From positions 11,664,711-11,728,710 of the forward strand of contig NC_133910.1 in the NCBI RefSeq assembly GCF_964199755.1: a stretch of DNA of 64,000 nucleotides, in the 5' to 3' direction. Made by a program: the position numbers and the translations under genes. The first letter of the stretch is position 1. Every line of letters starts with the position of its first letter. The DNA comes from Larus michahellis. Its lineage: Eukaryota > Chordata > Aves > Charadriiformes > Laridae. A model generated the notes under the pieces. The model was not told the origin of the DNA, ran no database searches, and saw only the letters and a program-made list of their open reading frames with translations. This document shows, in pieces, positions 34,801 through 54,690 of the stretch.

Positions 34801-37800
34801 TGCAAGGCGAGGCGAGGGCAGTGGCTGAGAGCAATTTGTGCAAAGGACGTGGGTGAATCCCGTTTCCACCGCACTTGTTTCAGCCTGAAAGGTGCACCAC
34901 TGCACGGAAGGCGAAGCCCTCCCACCCCTCCTTGTGGGGGTGCCGTGGAAGCCCTTGCTGGTTGTCCCACGGCCGAGCCTGCGGTGGCACAGGCAGAGCT
35001 TCAGACTGGCTCCTGCTGCCCTGTGGTCACACTCCCTTCAGTCGCTGTGCTTGTAAGTAATAACACGTCAGCGTTCTCGTGACAACGGAGCAAACACTTG
35101 GGGAGGGACCCGGCTGTTGACTCAGTGTGGTTTGAACGCGGGCGCTGCAGTTGCCCGCAGGACTTGCGTAGCAACAGGGTTGCACAAAAGCATGAGGTTG
35201 CCAAACTGCCCTGGTGCTGGGGCTCTGCATGCACAGCCTCCACTGGTCACTGGAAAGAGTAAGAGCTCGAGGGAGTTTGACTCAGGGAACACGCAATTAA
35301 GACAGAAAAACATTGCAAAAGTGTATCAGATAATCAGAACTTTCCTTCCTGTAACCTTTGCTCACCTACAAATAACTACTGAGAAAGTAACTGCGTTATC
35401 CGCTGTGGTTTTATGGTCCCATTTGTCAGGGGCTGAAGCACCTTGCAGGTCTCAGGCACCCCAGGGAGCCCCCACCACCCTCTAGGGAACACCCCTGTGT
35501 CTGCCGGTGCCTGGGGACACCCAGCCCTGCCGCTCCCAACACACATAAAACCATTCCTCAGCTGTGCTTTTGAGAGACCTGCTTTCTCTGAGCTTGTCTT
35601 ACCTCTGCCTCAAGAAAACCCCAACCAATTATTTAAATCCACGTAAGAGACAAGGCTGGTTTGGCATGATGCTTATCCGCATGAGGGACGCCACACAAGC
35701 AGTGCCATTGAGTGCCAGGGCACCGCTCCGCTGGCTGTCAGTGAGTCTGGAGATCGGTGTTTGCAGAGTCAATGCACCACCAGTCAAGGATTACCGGCTA
35801 GGGCTTACACCCCACCATGCCCCTCAGCATTTTTTCACCTGGCTTTGACAAAACCACCAGGCGGCGAAAACATGAGGCCGCAAGATCTTCCTGTTGCATT
35901 TGCATTTGTACGGCCAGGCTGGAAATCCCCCTGCACCTGATGTTCTCTGCAAGACGTCGTGCCATCAGCCCCAGGCCAGGCTCTGAGTAAAGTGAGAGTG
36001 TACCAAGCAGAGGGCACAGCCTTGGAAACAGCATCTCGTCTGGCTGCAGCACTCCAGCTCCTCCGGGCCCAAGGCTGTAACATTGGAGTGAATTAATTTT
36101 TCTTTTTTTCCAGTTGCAACAGGATTAGGCTTTTCCCCAAACATCATGTGTAAATAAAGGAAATCAAATTGTTTCTAACGTATTTTGTGCTGGTGGAAGG
36201 GGCTGGGTGGTTGACCTGGAGACTGATGGAGTGAAGAGGGAAGGCAAAGCCGTTAGCCGAGGGCTTCTGCTGATGGGCAACCTGGGCCTGAAAGGGGTTT
36301 GCTGTATCTCCCACATCAGAGACTGTCATCTCAGGGAGCCACCAGCCAGCAGCAGTATAACTTGCCCCATCTGGGCTAGATTTGGGTGATGGTGCTGAGC
36401 TCTGCATGTGTGTTTTCAGGGACATGACTGTCGGGTGCTTATGGCCAGCGCGTGTCTGAGTGTGCTTGCCGCCAGTGCAACCTGCTTCTGCAGCAGCGAG
36501 CTCCTCACCCTCTCCTCTCCTGCTCCCTCTGATCCCTTTGCTGTGGACGTGTAGCTGTAATTACAGCAAAGACGAAGATCCCGTGTCCCCAGAGAGCTGC
36601 AGTAATTACCACTGCGCAGTGGCCCGTGAGAGCTGGAGCAGCGGGAGACGGGGGCTTTGGGAATTGAGGCAAGACGTGCCCCAGAGAGGAAAGGGAAGCT
36701 GATGTCCATCGGGATCTCCATCCCAGCCTCCAAAAGGGCATTTTCCTTACTCTGAAGCATCACTCGGTACCTGCCCGGTGCAGGCCCTGTTAGCAGGAGC
36801 CGTGTTCTCTCCCCGTGCTCCCTCCAGTACTCAGGCAACGAGCAGCGTGCTGAGCGTGGTGTTCCTAGGTTGCCAGACCTGCCGATGCGGTGCCACAGGG
36901 TGTTGCCAGCAGCACTGGCACGCAGCGGGTCCAAAGGGCCTTTGGGCTAAAGTCTGCAAGTGCGATAAAATATCAGCTCAGCTTCTGTGTCACATGCTAT
37001 TCCCCAAGCTGAGCTCAGCCCACGTGGGAGCCTGCGGCACCTCCGCAGCCCGAGGTTGCCCCGGGGCCAGCACACACCGTTCACAGTCCCTTTGAAGGTG
37101 ATCCCGTCCTCCTGCTCCTGAACTCGTTTACAGCTCCCTTCTCTGGCTCTCCAAAGGAAAATGGGCTCCAGCACCTGCACTGGCTCTTGCTGGGGCTGAG
37201 CACAGGAGCTGTATGGGAAGAAAAATGGGTGTTGCCGCCATAGAGCAATGGAAATGTACTGCCAGGGTTGGGGAAGGGCAGAGGGAGCAGTGCAGCCTGG
37301 GGCGCCTTCAGCACAAAGATCATTTTTCTCTTGCAAACAACTCCGGTCTTGCCACAGGAATGAATTCCCCTCTTGCCTACATCAGCAGCTCCGCAGGCCG
37401 AGCTCAAACATGGGGCTGGATCGCTGAGAAAGCTGCCGGGACCCATCGCACCCCTGCCAGGCGGCAACTGGATTTAGCAGAAGCATGACATGAAACCAGT
37501 ACTCAACATTTTGGGCATGTGAAATTGGTCCCCGGCACTTTGGGCATATGAAATCAGTACCCAGCTTTTCCTGGGGCACCTGCGTGGGAACAGAAGGTCT
37601 GGGCGATTTGGGGTGCCGGGTAGGATGCTGGGGTACCCGGAATCAGATGCCACGATCTCCCCAGCTGGTTGCCTCTCATTGCACAGCCTGGCAGGAGCTG
37701 CCAGGGTATTGCAACCAGCTCAGGATCTCCTCCAAGTGCCAGAGTCCAGCACAAGGTGAATTCTTGTCCTGGCAGGCCTCCCTGGCTGCTGGAAATAAAA

Positions 37801-40800
37801 CATGTGCACCTCAGCGGGCTAAAATCCACACGGAGAATATGTCTCCATGAAACAAACAGTTTTTCTCTCTCTGTTTCCCCTGTTATTGATTAAAGCCTCT
37901 TAATGACTCCAGCTAAAAAAAAATCTTGTAGTTGCCGCCTGTCACGGAAGATCAATGGAGCAGCATTAGCGAGAGATATAGAGGCAAACTGTCCCGGGCG
38001 AGTTCTCTGCAAAAGCCATCTCTGGGAGCAGCCCCGCCGCCTGCTCAATCAATAGTTCATCATGACCTCTCCCTCTTGCTTGCTTTTTTTCCCCTTGAGC
38101 TAGCTGGGCAGCAAAGGCTGCTCCAAGCTTTCACGAGGACTAGATTATAACTATCCCGATTGATCTGATATGTAAAGAATAAAGGGGCCTCTTAAGCCAG
38201 CTGTCTGCATTGGAAAAACTCAAGTGGCTGCGCAGACAGGGTCAGACCCTCATTAATTCCTGGATGCTCGGGATCCCGCTCACGCGACGCGTGAAACCTG
38301 TACCGCGGCACTGGAGGGAGTCAATTAGTCATGACAAATCCAATCCGACTTGTCCCCGGAGCTTTCCCAGTCAGCTGCCCGTGCTGCCGGGGCTTTTTCA
38401 CAAATCCGTCACCATCAGAGCCGCCGTGCCCTGTCCCCCCCCGGCTTCCTTTTTGTGATACCTCCTTGTTTCCCTTATTTCTCTTTCTCCAGAAATCATG
38501 GTGCTCATTGTGTGGGGAGGGGGAGGAAGCCCTTTGCTGCTTCCCGCATGCCCACCACCAGACCCTGCCACAGGGTGCCGTGGGGAGCAGGCAAGTGCCC
38601 CAGGTGAAGCGTGGCCATGCGTAGGGATCCTGGGTGCAAGAGGTGAGGGGGGGCGTCTCCTTTGCTCAGGCAGCGGCTGCCTCCTGGAAAACCCTTGCCT
38701 TTTTTGCACATCAAGCCTCCAAACTGGAGCCTCTCTCCTGCAGCCACCTGGGGTTAATAAACAGGGAGCACCTGGAAGATGAAGGCTGACTTAAAAACCC
38801 GAGCTGTGTGTGTTTTCTCCCAGCACAGCACCACTCAGAGACGCTGCGATAGTTCACAGCTCAGGCAGGCAAGTCCAGACTGCAACTCTGGATAAAATTT
38901 GTTTCCTGCTCCATGTAGGTGCTGCTGTGTTATACCAGTGCCGTGCGTTACTCGACGCGTTTCTGAAATCGGCTGGGAGACCCCAACCCCTCATTAACAC
39001 ATCTGCGCGGGTGGCTGTGAGCATCTGAACAGCACTCGTGGGGCGAGGGGCCACCAGCCTTTGCCTGGCCTGTGCCATGCTGTTTTGCCACTGGCTCCTG
39101 TTTGCCGGGGAGAGGAACGCTGAATGGCCAACTTGGGACCAGCACAGGTTTGGACACCATCCCTCTCTGAGCACAGCAGTCTCTGTGTGTCCCCACACGG
39201 TGGCAGGAACTGCTCATCCCACCTGCACACCTCTGTCTGCTCCGTGGCCAGCTGAGCCCCGTGCCTGCTTCCAAGGAACGGCCCCCCTGGCCAAACCTGA
39301 CTTTGGGAGCCAAATGCCCAGGGGTAAAGCCATGTCCTGGCTCTCACAGCACCAGGAGTGCTCTGGCTCTGGTGGGGGGATCCATGGGGAGGGGCTGGGG
39401 GCTTGCAGGGGCTGTCTGTGGGCACCGTCAAGGGAGGAATCCCCAGGGCTGTGTCTCCTAGTGCAAGCCGTGACCATGAATAACTCCGTAACCAGCTCAG
39501 CCTGTGCAGGGCTCTGCTTGCTCACCCTCCTTGTCCACGCTCCTTTGCAAGCTCCTTTTCCTCCTCGGCTGGGAAGACCCTGCGGTTGGCACATGACAGA
39601 AATCCTAATGAGAGCGGCTCCCCTTCCTGAGCCACTGGGCTGGCAGAGCCGCAGGGCTTCTGGCCACAGCCAGCACCTTTGCCTTTAACCCTGGCGCTGC
39701 CTTGGGCTGTCCCTCCTCCACCCCATGGCTCAGTGCTGGGGCTCTTGGTGAGGGCCAAGGGGTCCCTGCGGTGTCCCCAGCCCAGGGACCTGGTAGTCAA
39801 TGGAGTGTGAGAGCCCCAGACCGTCCCCAGCCAGCCAGGAGCTCTGCGGGGGCTGCATGCCTGGCCCCCAGCACACAAGGAGCCCCAGTTTTTGACCGCC
39901 CCCTCCCCCACTAATTCTGTAGCGCTTAATTACAAGTAGCGGGGATTTGGAGAGGAAGCGGAGGGGGCGAGCACAGGACAGATTGGAGGAAAGATTGTGC
40001 TGGGGGTGGCAGGGCTGTCAAGCCAGAAACACAAGAGCTGATTAGCATTTCTAATTATAACCGCTGCGCTCAGCCCCATCAGGGCCCGCCAGGCAGGCAG
40101 AGGCAGCTGCCGCCCTTGTGCGGATCCAGCTGTGGATGCCATGTAGGAAGCGCGGGCGATCAGCCTCAAATCCTTAAAGGATGCGCAGAAAAGAGCACTA
40201 GAGCCCAGATCCGTCATCTCCTGAGCTGTGGCAGTGCCTGGGAATGAACGCCGGGCGCCATCGCAGCCCCGCGGGCAGAAATCTCCCTGGTTTGTGGCCG
40301 TGGGGCTGACCCTGACGGCGCTCCTTGGAGAGGGGGGAGCGTGGGCAGCGGGTGAGCATCTGCCCCTCTTTTGGTTGTGGGTCCTGCATCCCCCTGCCAA
40401 GCAGCAGCTCTGGGCACTGCGGGTGATGGCATGGGGTTGCGACGGCATTGGGTTGTGCTGTCCCCAGCTGTCACCCGCCACTCACATCCCACCCCGAGGA
40501 AGGCGGGCGGCAAAGGGTGCTCTGACGGGGATGAAGGGACGGGCAGGTGGAGGTCCCTGCTCACAAGTCAGGGCTGCTCTGTACTTTGCTGTTAGCACTA
40601 GCTGGCAAGACAATTTATTCCGTATTGAATAACATTATCAGGTAATTGGGTAAATATTATGGGCCAGCAAATGACTGCTATAGGCTGTGGGTGCCCTGAG
40701 AGCTCCCGGGTGCCAAGGGCGCAGAGCTCTCGGGGACGTGCCCACAGAGCCACCGCATGGCTGGGAAGTGATCAGTGCTGCACGCTGTGGGTTTAGCGGA

Positions 40801-41159
40801 GATTAGCAGGGCTTTCCCGGGGCTGAGCGACCCGGCAGAAACTGAAGCCACTTAATCAACGGAGAGAGTGAAAGGTTCCCAGGGAGGACATCAGCATCAA
40901 CGGCTTTCGGCATCTTCGGGATGCTGACAGCTCCTGGGGGACCATCTTCCCCACCTCCATGCCACATGGAGCAGCTCCGGATGCCTGCCTGCTGCCCGGA
41001 GCCCAGCCTGGCAGTGCCGGTGGATTTTGGGGAAGGGAAGAGACCCCTTGCACAGGGGCAGCCCTTGCAGGGTGGCAAAACAGGCATCTCCGGTGCCAGG
41101 TCCTCCACGTGCCTGGGATATAAACGGGAGACAGGCACCGTGGGGAGAGATCCCGCTGC

Positions 41160-41360
41160 CCTCGCGCATTGAATATAAGGTATAATCACACCTGCAGAAT
41201 TTTTATTACTCTTTTGATTGGATTAATTAATCATTCAGTGATAACTGCTCATTAGGCATTCCAACGATCAATACTAATCACTTAATTACTTGGCGTATTA
41301 CAGCTCGGGAAGGTCTGCTCATTCCTAATTAGATTCTCCGGACAATCCACCCCTGAACGT
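41160..41360. promoter_or_regulatory. Candidate conserved homeobox-rich element
   Basis: A dense run of TAAT/ATTA cores in a GC-rich setting, including the perfect palindrome GATTAATTAATC (41,221-41,232), ACTAATCACTTAATTACTT and CCTAATTAG. This is the texture of deeply conserved developmental enhancers. Function and conservation are inferred. Confidence 0.35.
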
Positions 41361-41530
41361 TGCAGAGCCCCGCAGCAGCGATTCATGGCATTTCAAGCCT
41401 CTCTCAGCTTTGGCCCAGATGTGTCGGTTCCCGTCTCTGACGAGGGTTTCATTCTGCCTGCGTGCGCCGTGCTCGGCCCCCAGAAACCGGGCTCAAGGTG
41501 CAGGGAGCTGCGGCAGGAGGGTGAGCCGGG

Positions 41531-41590
41531 GGATGCTCGTGCGTACCGGGGGATGCTCGTGCGTACCGGGGGATGCTCGTGCGTACCGGG
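41531..41590. repeat. 20-bp tandem repeat, three perfect copies
   Basis: GGATGCTCGTGCGTACCGGG is present three times without mismatch (41,531-41,550, 41,551-41,570, 41,571-41,590), with half-copies on both sides. Perfect identity suggests recent expansion and likely length polymorphism. Confidence 0.9.
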
Positions 41591-43059
41591 GGATGCCGCT
41601 GAGCCCAGGCAGCAGGGGCTTCGTGCCACGGGCACAGAGGGGACTTTGCCGCAGGCAGCCACCCTGTCAGGATGAATACCAAAAATCATCTTAACCCTGC
41701 GGAGTCTCAGCAGGCAGGAGTCGGGGTGAGGGGCTGGGGGCGGGCAGGAAAGCTGCCGGCTGCTGCTCTGCCTCCCGAGACAGCACCGAGGGTGGTGGGA
41801 GACAAATCCTGCTAAGGAAGGCTCAGGCGAGCGTGAAAACAACCATTTCAGGCTGGGAGGGAAATAAGGAATTTATTGGTGCTTGAGTAAAAGAGCTGTT
41901 TCCCTGTAGCCGAGAAGGAAAGCAGCATGTCGCAGCACCAGGGCCCTCCTCATCCTCACAGCTGGCTCAGCTACCGGGCACCCAGCAACGCATCCTCCTG
42001 TCTCTGCTGTTTTCCAAATTACCAACCCCACTGTACACAAAAAAAAAAAAAAATTAAAAAAAAATAATCACAAAGGCTCTCTCTTTTACTAGGCTAATTA
42101 AAACTAAAAATAAGCCGCATAAGCTCCAGAGAACCATCCTGGCTTCATCAGGATGTAAAAACCTGCATGACAGAGAGCTGCAGGCAGCTGAGGCGACGTG
42201 AACCCGGCCCCGGTACCGGAGCGATGCCGTGGGCTGTGTCTGCTTGCAGGGAGGCGAGCGCGGAGGTCATGGCACGGCGCCGGCTCTGCAACGCACGAGA
42301 GCAGCAGGGACCTCCTCGGTGCTAAAGGCAGGCAGCAAACAAGCTGCAGGATTCGGGGTGTTTTGGGTCAGTTTTATTGTGGTGCTCGTTATTTATCACC
42401 GCTGGTCAAATTAGGCCAGCACAGGCTTTTGCTCGTTGGTCCCCTGGCACCCGGTGCTCGACACGGAGTAGGAACCACTGGGTATGAAGCGACCAGCTTG
42501 TTTTCAAAGGCCATTTTGAGCCAAATTCAAGTGGAAGAAAGCACTCTGAACCATGAAAAGGGGACAAATGGGTAATGTGAAGAATTACTAATAACGAGTG
42601 AGGAATTATTTTAACAATGGCCTCATGATTGACCCTCCCAGACCATTTTCCATCGTATTTTTGTCTCTCTCTTCCCCTCGCTCTCGCTTGCCCCCGTGTA
42701 CTGCACCCCCCTGGATGAGGGGCTGTCCCTGGCCTGTCTGCTCGCTGCCTGACACAAAGCAGCCCCTGTCTTGCCTTGAGGTTTCCCTGCCCAGACGCAA
42801 TGCAAACAGGGAGGACAGACGCTGCCGCCGCTGCTCGGGTTTAGGATTCAGAACAAGGAGGGGAGTGAGCAGGGGCGATGGCTGCTCTCAGCCCTGGGGG
42901 GCACCCAGCCCCAGGGCCATGCTCGGGGGGTGGCCCAATGCAGACCTGGGGGGCTCTCCTAGGCTGCCACCCAAAATAGCTTTAAATAAAACCTGAGGTG
43001 CTGCGAGTGCTGGGGGATCAGCATCTCCATGAACACCCCTCTGCCAGGGTCACCAACCG

Positions 43060-44110
43060 GCCCCGGGGCTGGGGGACCCTGCGTGGGACCCCCGGGCGGT
43101 GGGGTGAAACTGGGGGTGGGATCCCCAGGTGGGTGGGATCCCTGTGCTGTGGAGTGGGACCCCCAGGTGGGATCCCCGGATGAGAACAGCTGGTGTGTGG
43201 GAGCCCTGTACCATGGGGTGGGATCCCCGGGTGCGTGGAAACCCCCATGCTATGGATGGGACCCCCGGGTGGCATTCCTTGGAGTGTGGGACCCCCGTGC
43301 TGTGGGGCAGGACCCCCGGGTGGGATCCCCAGGTGGGTGAGACCACCATGCTGTGGAGTGGGACCCTGTGCTGTAGCGTGGGGTCCCCGGGTGGGATCCA
43401 CGGGTGTGTGGGACCCCCGGCTGGGACCCCCGTGCTGTGGAGTGGGACCCGCAAGTGGGTGGGACCCCCATGGTGCGGGGTGGGATCCCCAGGTGGGACC
43501 CACGGGTGGGTGGAACCCCCATGCTGTGGATGGGACGCCCGGATGGGATTCCTTGGAGCGTGGGACCCCCGTGCTGTGGGGCAGGACCCCCCATTGGGGT
43601 CCCCAGGTGGGTGGGACCCCCATGCTGTGCCGTGGGGTCCCCGGGTGGGATCCACGGGTGTGTGGAACCCCCATTCTGTGGAGTGGGATCCCTGGGTGGG
43701 ATCCCCAGGTGGGTGAGACTTCCGTGGTGTAGGGTGGGATCCCCAGGTGGGTGGAACTCCCATGCTATGGATGGGACCCCTGGGTGGGATTCCTTGGAGC
43801 GTGGGACCCCCGTGCTGCGGGGCAGGACCCCCGGGTGGGATCCCCAGGTGGGTGGGACCCCCATGCTGTGCAGTGGGACCCTGTGCTGTGGCGTGGGATC
43901 CCCCGGGTGTGTGGGACCCCTGGCTGGGATCCCTGGGAGGGTGGGACCCCCATGCTCTGGCGTGGGATCCCTGGGTGGGTGAGACCTCTGTGGTGCGGCT
44001 GGGATCCCCGGGTGGGATTCCTTGGAGCGTGGGACCCCCCGTGCTGTAGAGTGGGACCCCCGGGTGGGTGGCACCCCCGTGCTGAGGGCTGAGACCCCCA
44101 TCCCTGGGGC
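43060..44110. repeat. GC-rich minisatellite with higher-order structure upstream of DIPK1B
   Basis: About 1 kb of units such as GTGGGACCCCCGTGCTGTGG and GGGTGGGATCCCCAGGTGGG. A longer block marked by ATTCCTTGGAG recurs at 43,274, 43,548, 43,789 and 44,017, giving a higher-order period of about 274, 241 and 228 bases. The array ends about 300 bases before the DIPK1B start. The very long open frames on both strands (up to 579 codons at 43,050-44,789, minus) are by-products of the repeat. Confidence 0.88.
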
Positions 44111-44424
44111 TGGGCTGACCCTGCGTGGGTGGGACCCGGCGGCGGGTGGGGTGGGGGCCGTGGGGGCCGTGCCGGGCCGCAGCCCCCCGCCTCCCCGGGC
44201 TGCGGCGGAGCTGCGTGCGCCGCCCCGCGCCGCGCCGAGCCGAGCCGGGCGGAGCCGCGCCGAGCCCCGCCGAACCGGGCCGGGCGCGCTGCGGCGGTGC
44301 GGGCGGGCGGACCCCCACCCCCCTCCCCGGCCCCCCCCGGGGCTCCGGCGGCGAGGCGGGGGCCGCCGCCGCCCCGGCCATGCCCCCCGGAGCCTGAGGC
44401 CCGCGGCCGCGGGGTGCCCGCAGC

Positions 44425-51833
<7,409 letters not shown>

Positions 51834-52269
51834 CGGGGTCAGGGCCGGCGGGGGAAGCACAGCCCCGGAGTTCAGAATCTGCAGTCTTGGAGTAAAGCCC
51901 AAGGGTTTGAAGGCCTGTTTCTGCCATCTTCTCCCCACCCGCTTCCCCCCAGGAAAAACACACCCTGCGCAGGGAGTTGAGCGTAGCTGCAGCCCCTTCT
52001 CCTTCATGGAAACCCAAGCATCATGACTTCCACCGCCCAGCAGGACCATCGACACAGTCGGCGAGAGCATGCTGCGGAGCTGGGACAGCGGGAGCCGGGC
52101 TGAGCAGGCGCAGGGGGATGGAGATGACACGGAAAAGCCATAAGGAAGCGGAGCCCAGCTGGACGCATCTCCCTGTTTCTTGATTAACAGGAAAGCAGCG
52201 CAGAGAGATGGGAATGAATCATTCATGCTGTACTTGTCACGTCTTCTTTTGATGAACGTCTCTGATGTA

Positions 52270-52275
52270 AATAAA
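52270..52275 (+). terminator. DIPK1B: Polyadenylation signal for DIPK1B
   Basis: AATAAA 437 bases after the DIPK1B stop, in an AT-rich setting (GTAAATAAATAGC). It is the first canonical signal downstream, giving a 3'UTR of about 450 bases. Confidence 0.75.
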
Positions 52276-54639
52276 TAGCTTTTACGTGAATCACACCAGT
52301 ACATCAATAGTGAAACAGCAGCTTTTAAAGTACCAGCTTGCTTATGATCTAAAAAGGAGAAAAAAGGTAGATTTCTCTATTCAAAAGTCTCTCCTTAAGT
52401 GTCTGAGTCATCCGCCGGCAGATCCAGCTGCCACTTAGGCAGCAGATAAGCTGTCCTTTCCACAGCGGAGAATCCCGGCAATCCTTTCGTTCCCTTTTTT
52501 TAAGTGCCTGACCCCAGACAGCGATGCCGTGGCTCACGCGAGGCTCCCGCCCGGCTCGAATTGGCAGCGGGAGCCGTTCCCCATCACGTGGCGGCTTTGG
52601 AAGCGCCTAAAGCCAAGGATAGTTTAAAGGAAAAGGGCTAAACATGAACAATTCCCGTCGGTTAACACATGTGCTCCGTGTGTTCTGCCCCACAGCAGGG
52701 ATAACCCAACTTCTTGGTTTAATTCCCCTAAAACTAAGCTGGGCTCGCACCGCAGAGGTTGAAGAGTAATACCAGAATAATCCAGTGCTGCTCTCATTAT
52801 TAAAATGAATTTCCAGGCAAGCTTTCAGCAGGTTTCAGGACATTTGTTTGGCTGTGTAAATACTCCCAGGTCTCTTAACTAGTCTGTTTCCTTTAAACAC
52901 ACAATTATAGCAACCTTTTTAAAACGGTGGGTAGAGAGGAAGAGTTTATGTAAACTGCCCTGAGCTTGCTCTGTTCCCAGCACAACCGTATTCCTGCTGC
53001 CGGACCGTATGCCAGGGCTCTTGCCAAGAATTGCTCAGCGGAGTGTGTATCTCCAGTACGATCACCCAGAAAAAATGACATCTGGCAGCATATCCAGCCC
53101 ACGCGGGCCATCGGTGGTGGCGTGGCTGCAAATTTATGAGCCCTTTGGAGCAGGGATGTCAGTATTTCCTCCTATTAGTTCTACAGGCTCATCATCACCC
53201 CTCACTGTTATTTAGGGAGGAAATGTTTCGGTGTCACCGCTGCTCTAAACCCAGCACGGAGCCAGCGCAGCCCCCTTCCCGCCGAGGCGTGGGCTTCCCA
53301 GCAGAATTCACCGGTGGGAAGGTCGAGCGTTTCTGCGTTTGAAGGGTGGCAAGTTGCTCAGCCCCTCGCAGTCGCCCTCCATTCAGTCCCAACACCGCCG
53401 GGCCGGCCGAGGCCCCGCACTGGTCTGTACTGGTGTGTACTGGTGCAGGTTCACCTGCACGGGAGCAGTCGGGAGGGCAAAGGCAAGGCCTGGAATGGGG
53501 TAAGGAGCCCCCACGCAGCCATCCCGGCGCCTCCGCTCTTGTCCTGCATTCCCATGGCAACCAGCTCCACCGACAAATTAATTTTTCTTCTGCCATGAGA
53601 AAAAGGAACCCAACAACGGTGCCAAATCCTCTCCTCAGCTTCTCAGGAAAGCCATTTTTCACCCTCCCTTCTCTGGTTGCAATTTACTAGTAAATTTTGC
53701 CCAGATAAGCATCATTCCCGCCACACTTAATCCCCACCGCTCCCTTCCCCCAAAGCAGTATGAGATAAAGCAGGGGGCCAGCACCTAGAAAAGAGGAAAA
53801 ATCACCACGTTCCTTGCTTATCCACAGAAATATCGGAATCTCTTTATGCATTTACGATGCAGTTCAAGGAGAGACAGCCCCTGTACTTTAAAGAACTTGC
53901 CAAAACAGCTTCATTCAAATAAAGACACTTCTGACGAGACCTGTCGCTTTACCTTATTGATCCGCACACCCCGGTAGCGGCCACTCCCAGGCATCACTTA
54001 TGAGTCACTCACCCCAAGAGCAGAGTTTTCTTCACCACTAATAAAAAGCACAAGCGCTTTCAGACACATGCTTACGGTTTACAAGCTACTCTACAATTTG
54101 GGAGAAAAATGACTACAGGGAAAGGTATTTTACACTCATGCCTTCTCCAGATTTCCCACATTAGCTGGAAAAAGAGGAAAAGCCAGAACACAGAGACTGA
54201 CAGCCCGATCTCAGCAGATGCTGCTGCTTCAGCAGCAGAATTGTGCTACAAGGGGAGGGAGGTAAGCAGCAGGACTCCTACCCTTCATTGTTTCCACTAA
54301 AAAACCATCCCAGTTCTCATAGCCACAAGTAAAAGTCTTAAATCCTAGAACGGTTACAAATTAGTATTACTTGGGGCGTTACAGCTACACAAGCATAATC
54401 ATTTCAGCCTTATTTTTGGTAGCATCTTTATTTAGTTGTTTTGGATTTTTTTTAATAAAAAAGATAAATCCTTAACCACGTAGAGAAAACATGGATTGCA
54501 ACAGCAGTGCTTTAGGTTATGGCTGTGAGAAGAGACGCGTGAGCCGAGCTGGCTGGGAGAAGGGCAGGACTAGAGCTCTCCCGGCCACTCAACAGGAGCA
54601 CAGCGAAAGCAGAACGGACGCTTGGAGCAGAACAGCTGT

Positions 54640-54690
54640 AATTTTTTTTGGGGTTTTTTTTTTGTTGTTGTTGTTTTTTTTTTTTTTGTT
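54640..54690. repeat. Low-complexity T-rich tract
   Basis: T runs broken by GGGG and by a (GTT)n stretch. On the minus strand it reads as an A-rich tract. No adjoining target-site duplication or gene copy was seen, so there is no support for a processed pseudogene. Confidence 0.8.

Larger units (their letters stand above)
31900..43000. other. AGPAT2-DIPK1B intergenic region
   Basis: No protein or RNA gene was recognised. GC-rich tracts alternate with AT-rich blocks that look regulatory: about 32,350-33,130, 33,340-33,430, 33,720-33,860, 36,090-36,190, 37,840-38,350, 39,990-40,070, 40,600-40,680, 41,160-41,360 and 42,560-42,670. A-rich low-complexity DNA occurs at 42,037-42,066. Confidence 0.5.

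Noticed and set aside
54640-54690. A-rich tract on the minus strand as the tail of a processed pseudogene
   Set aside because: No gene-like sequence precedes it and no flanking duplication is visible.
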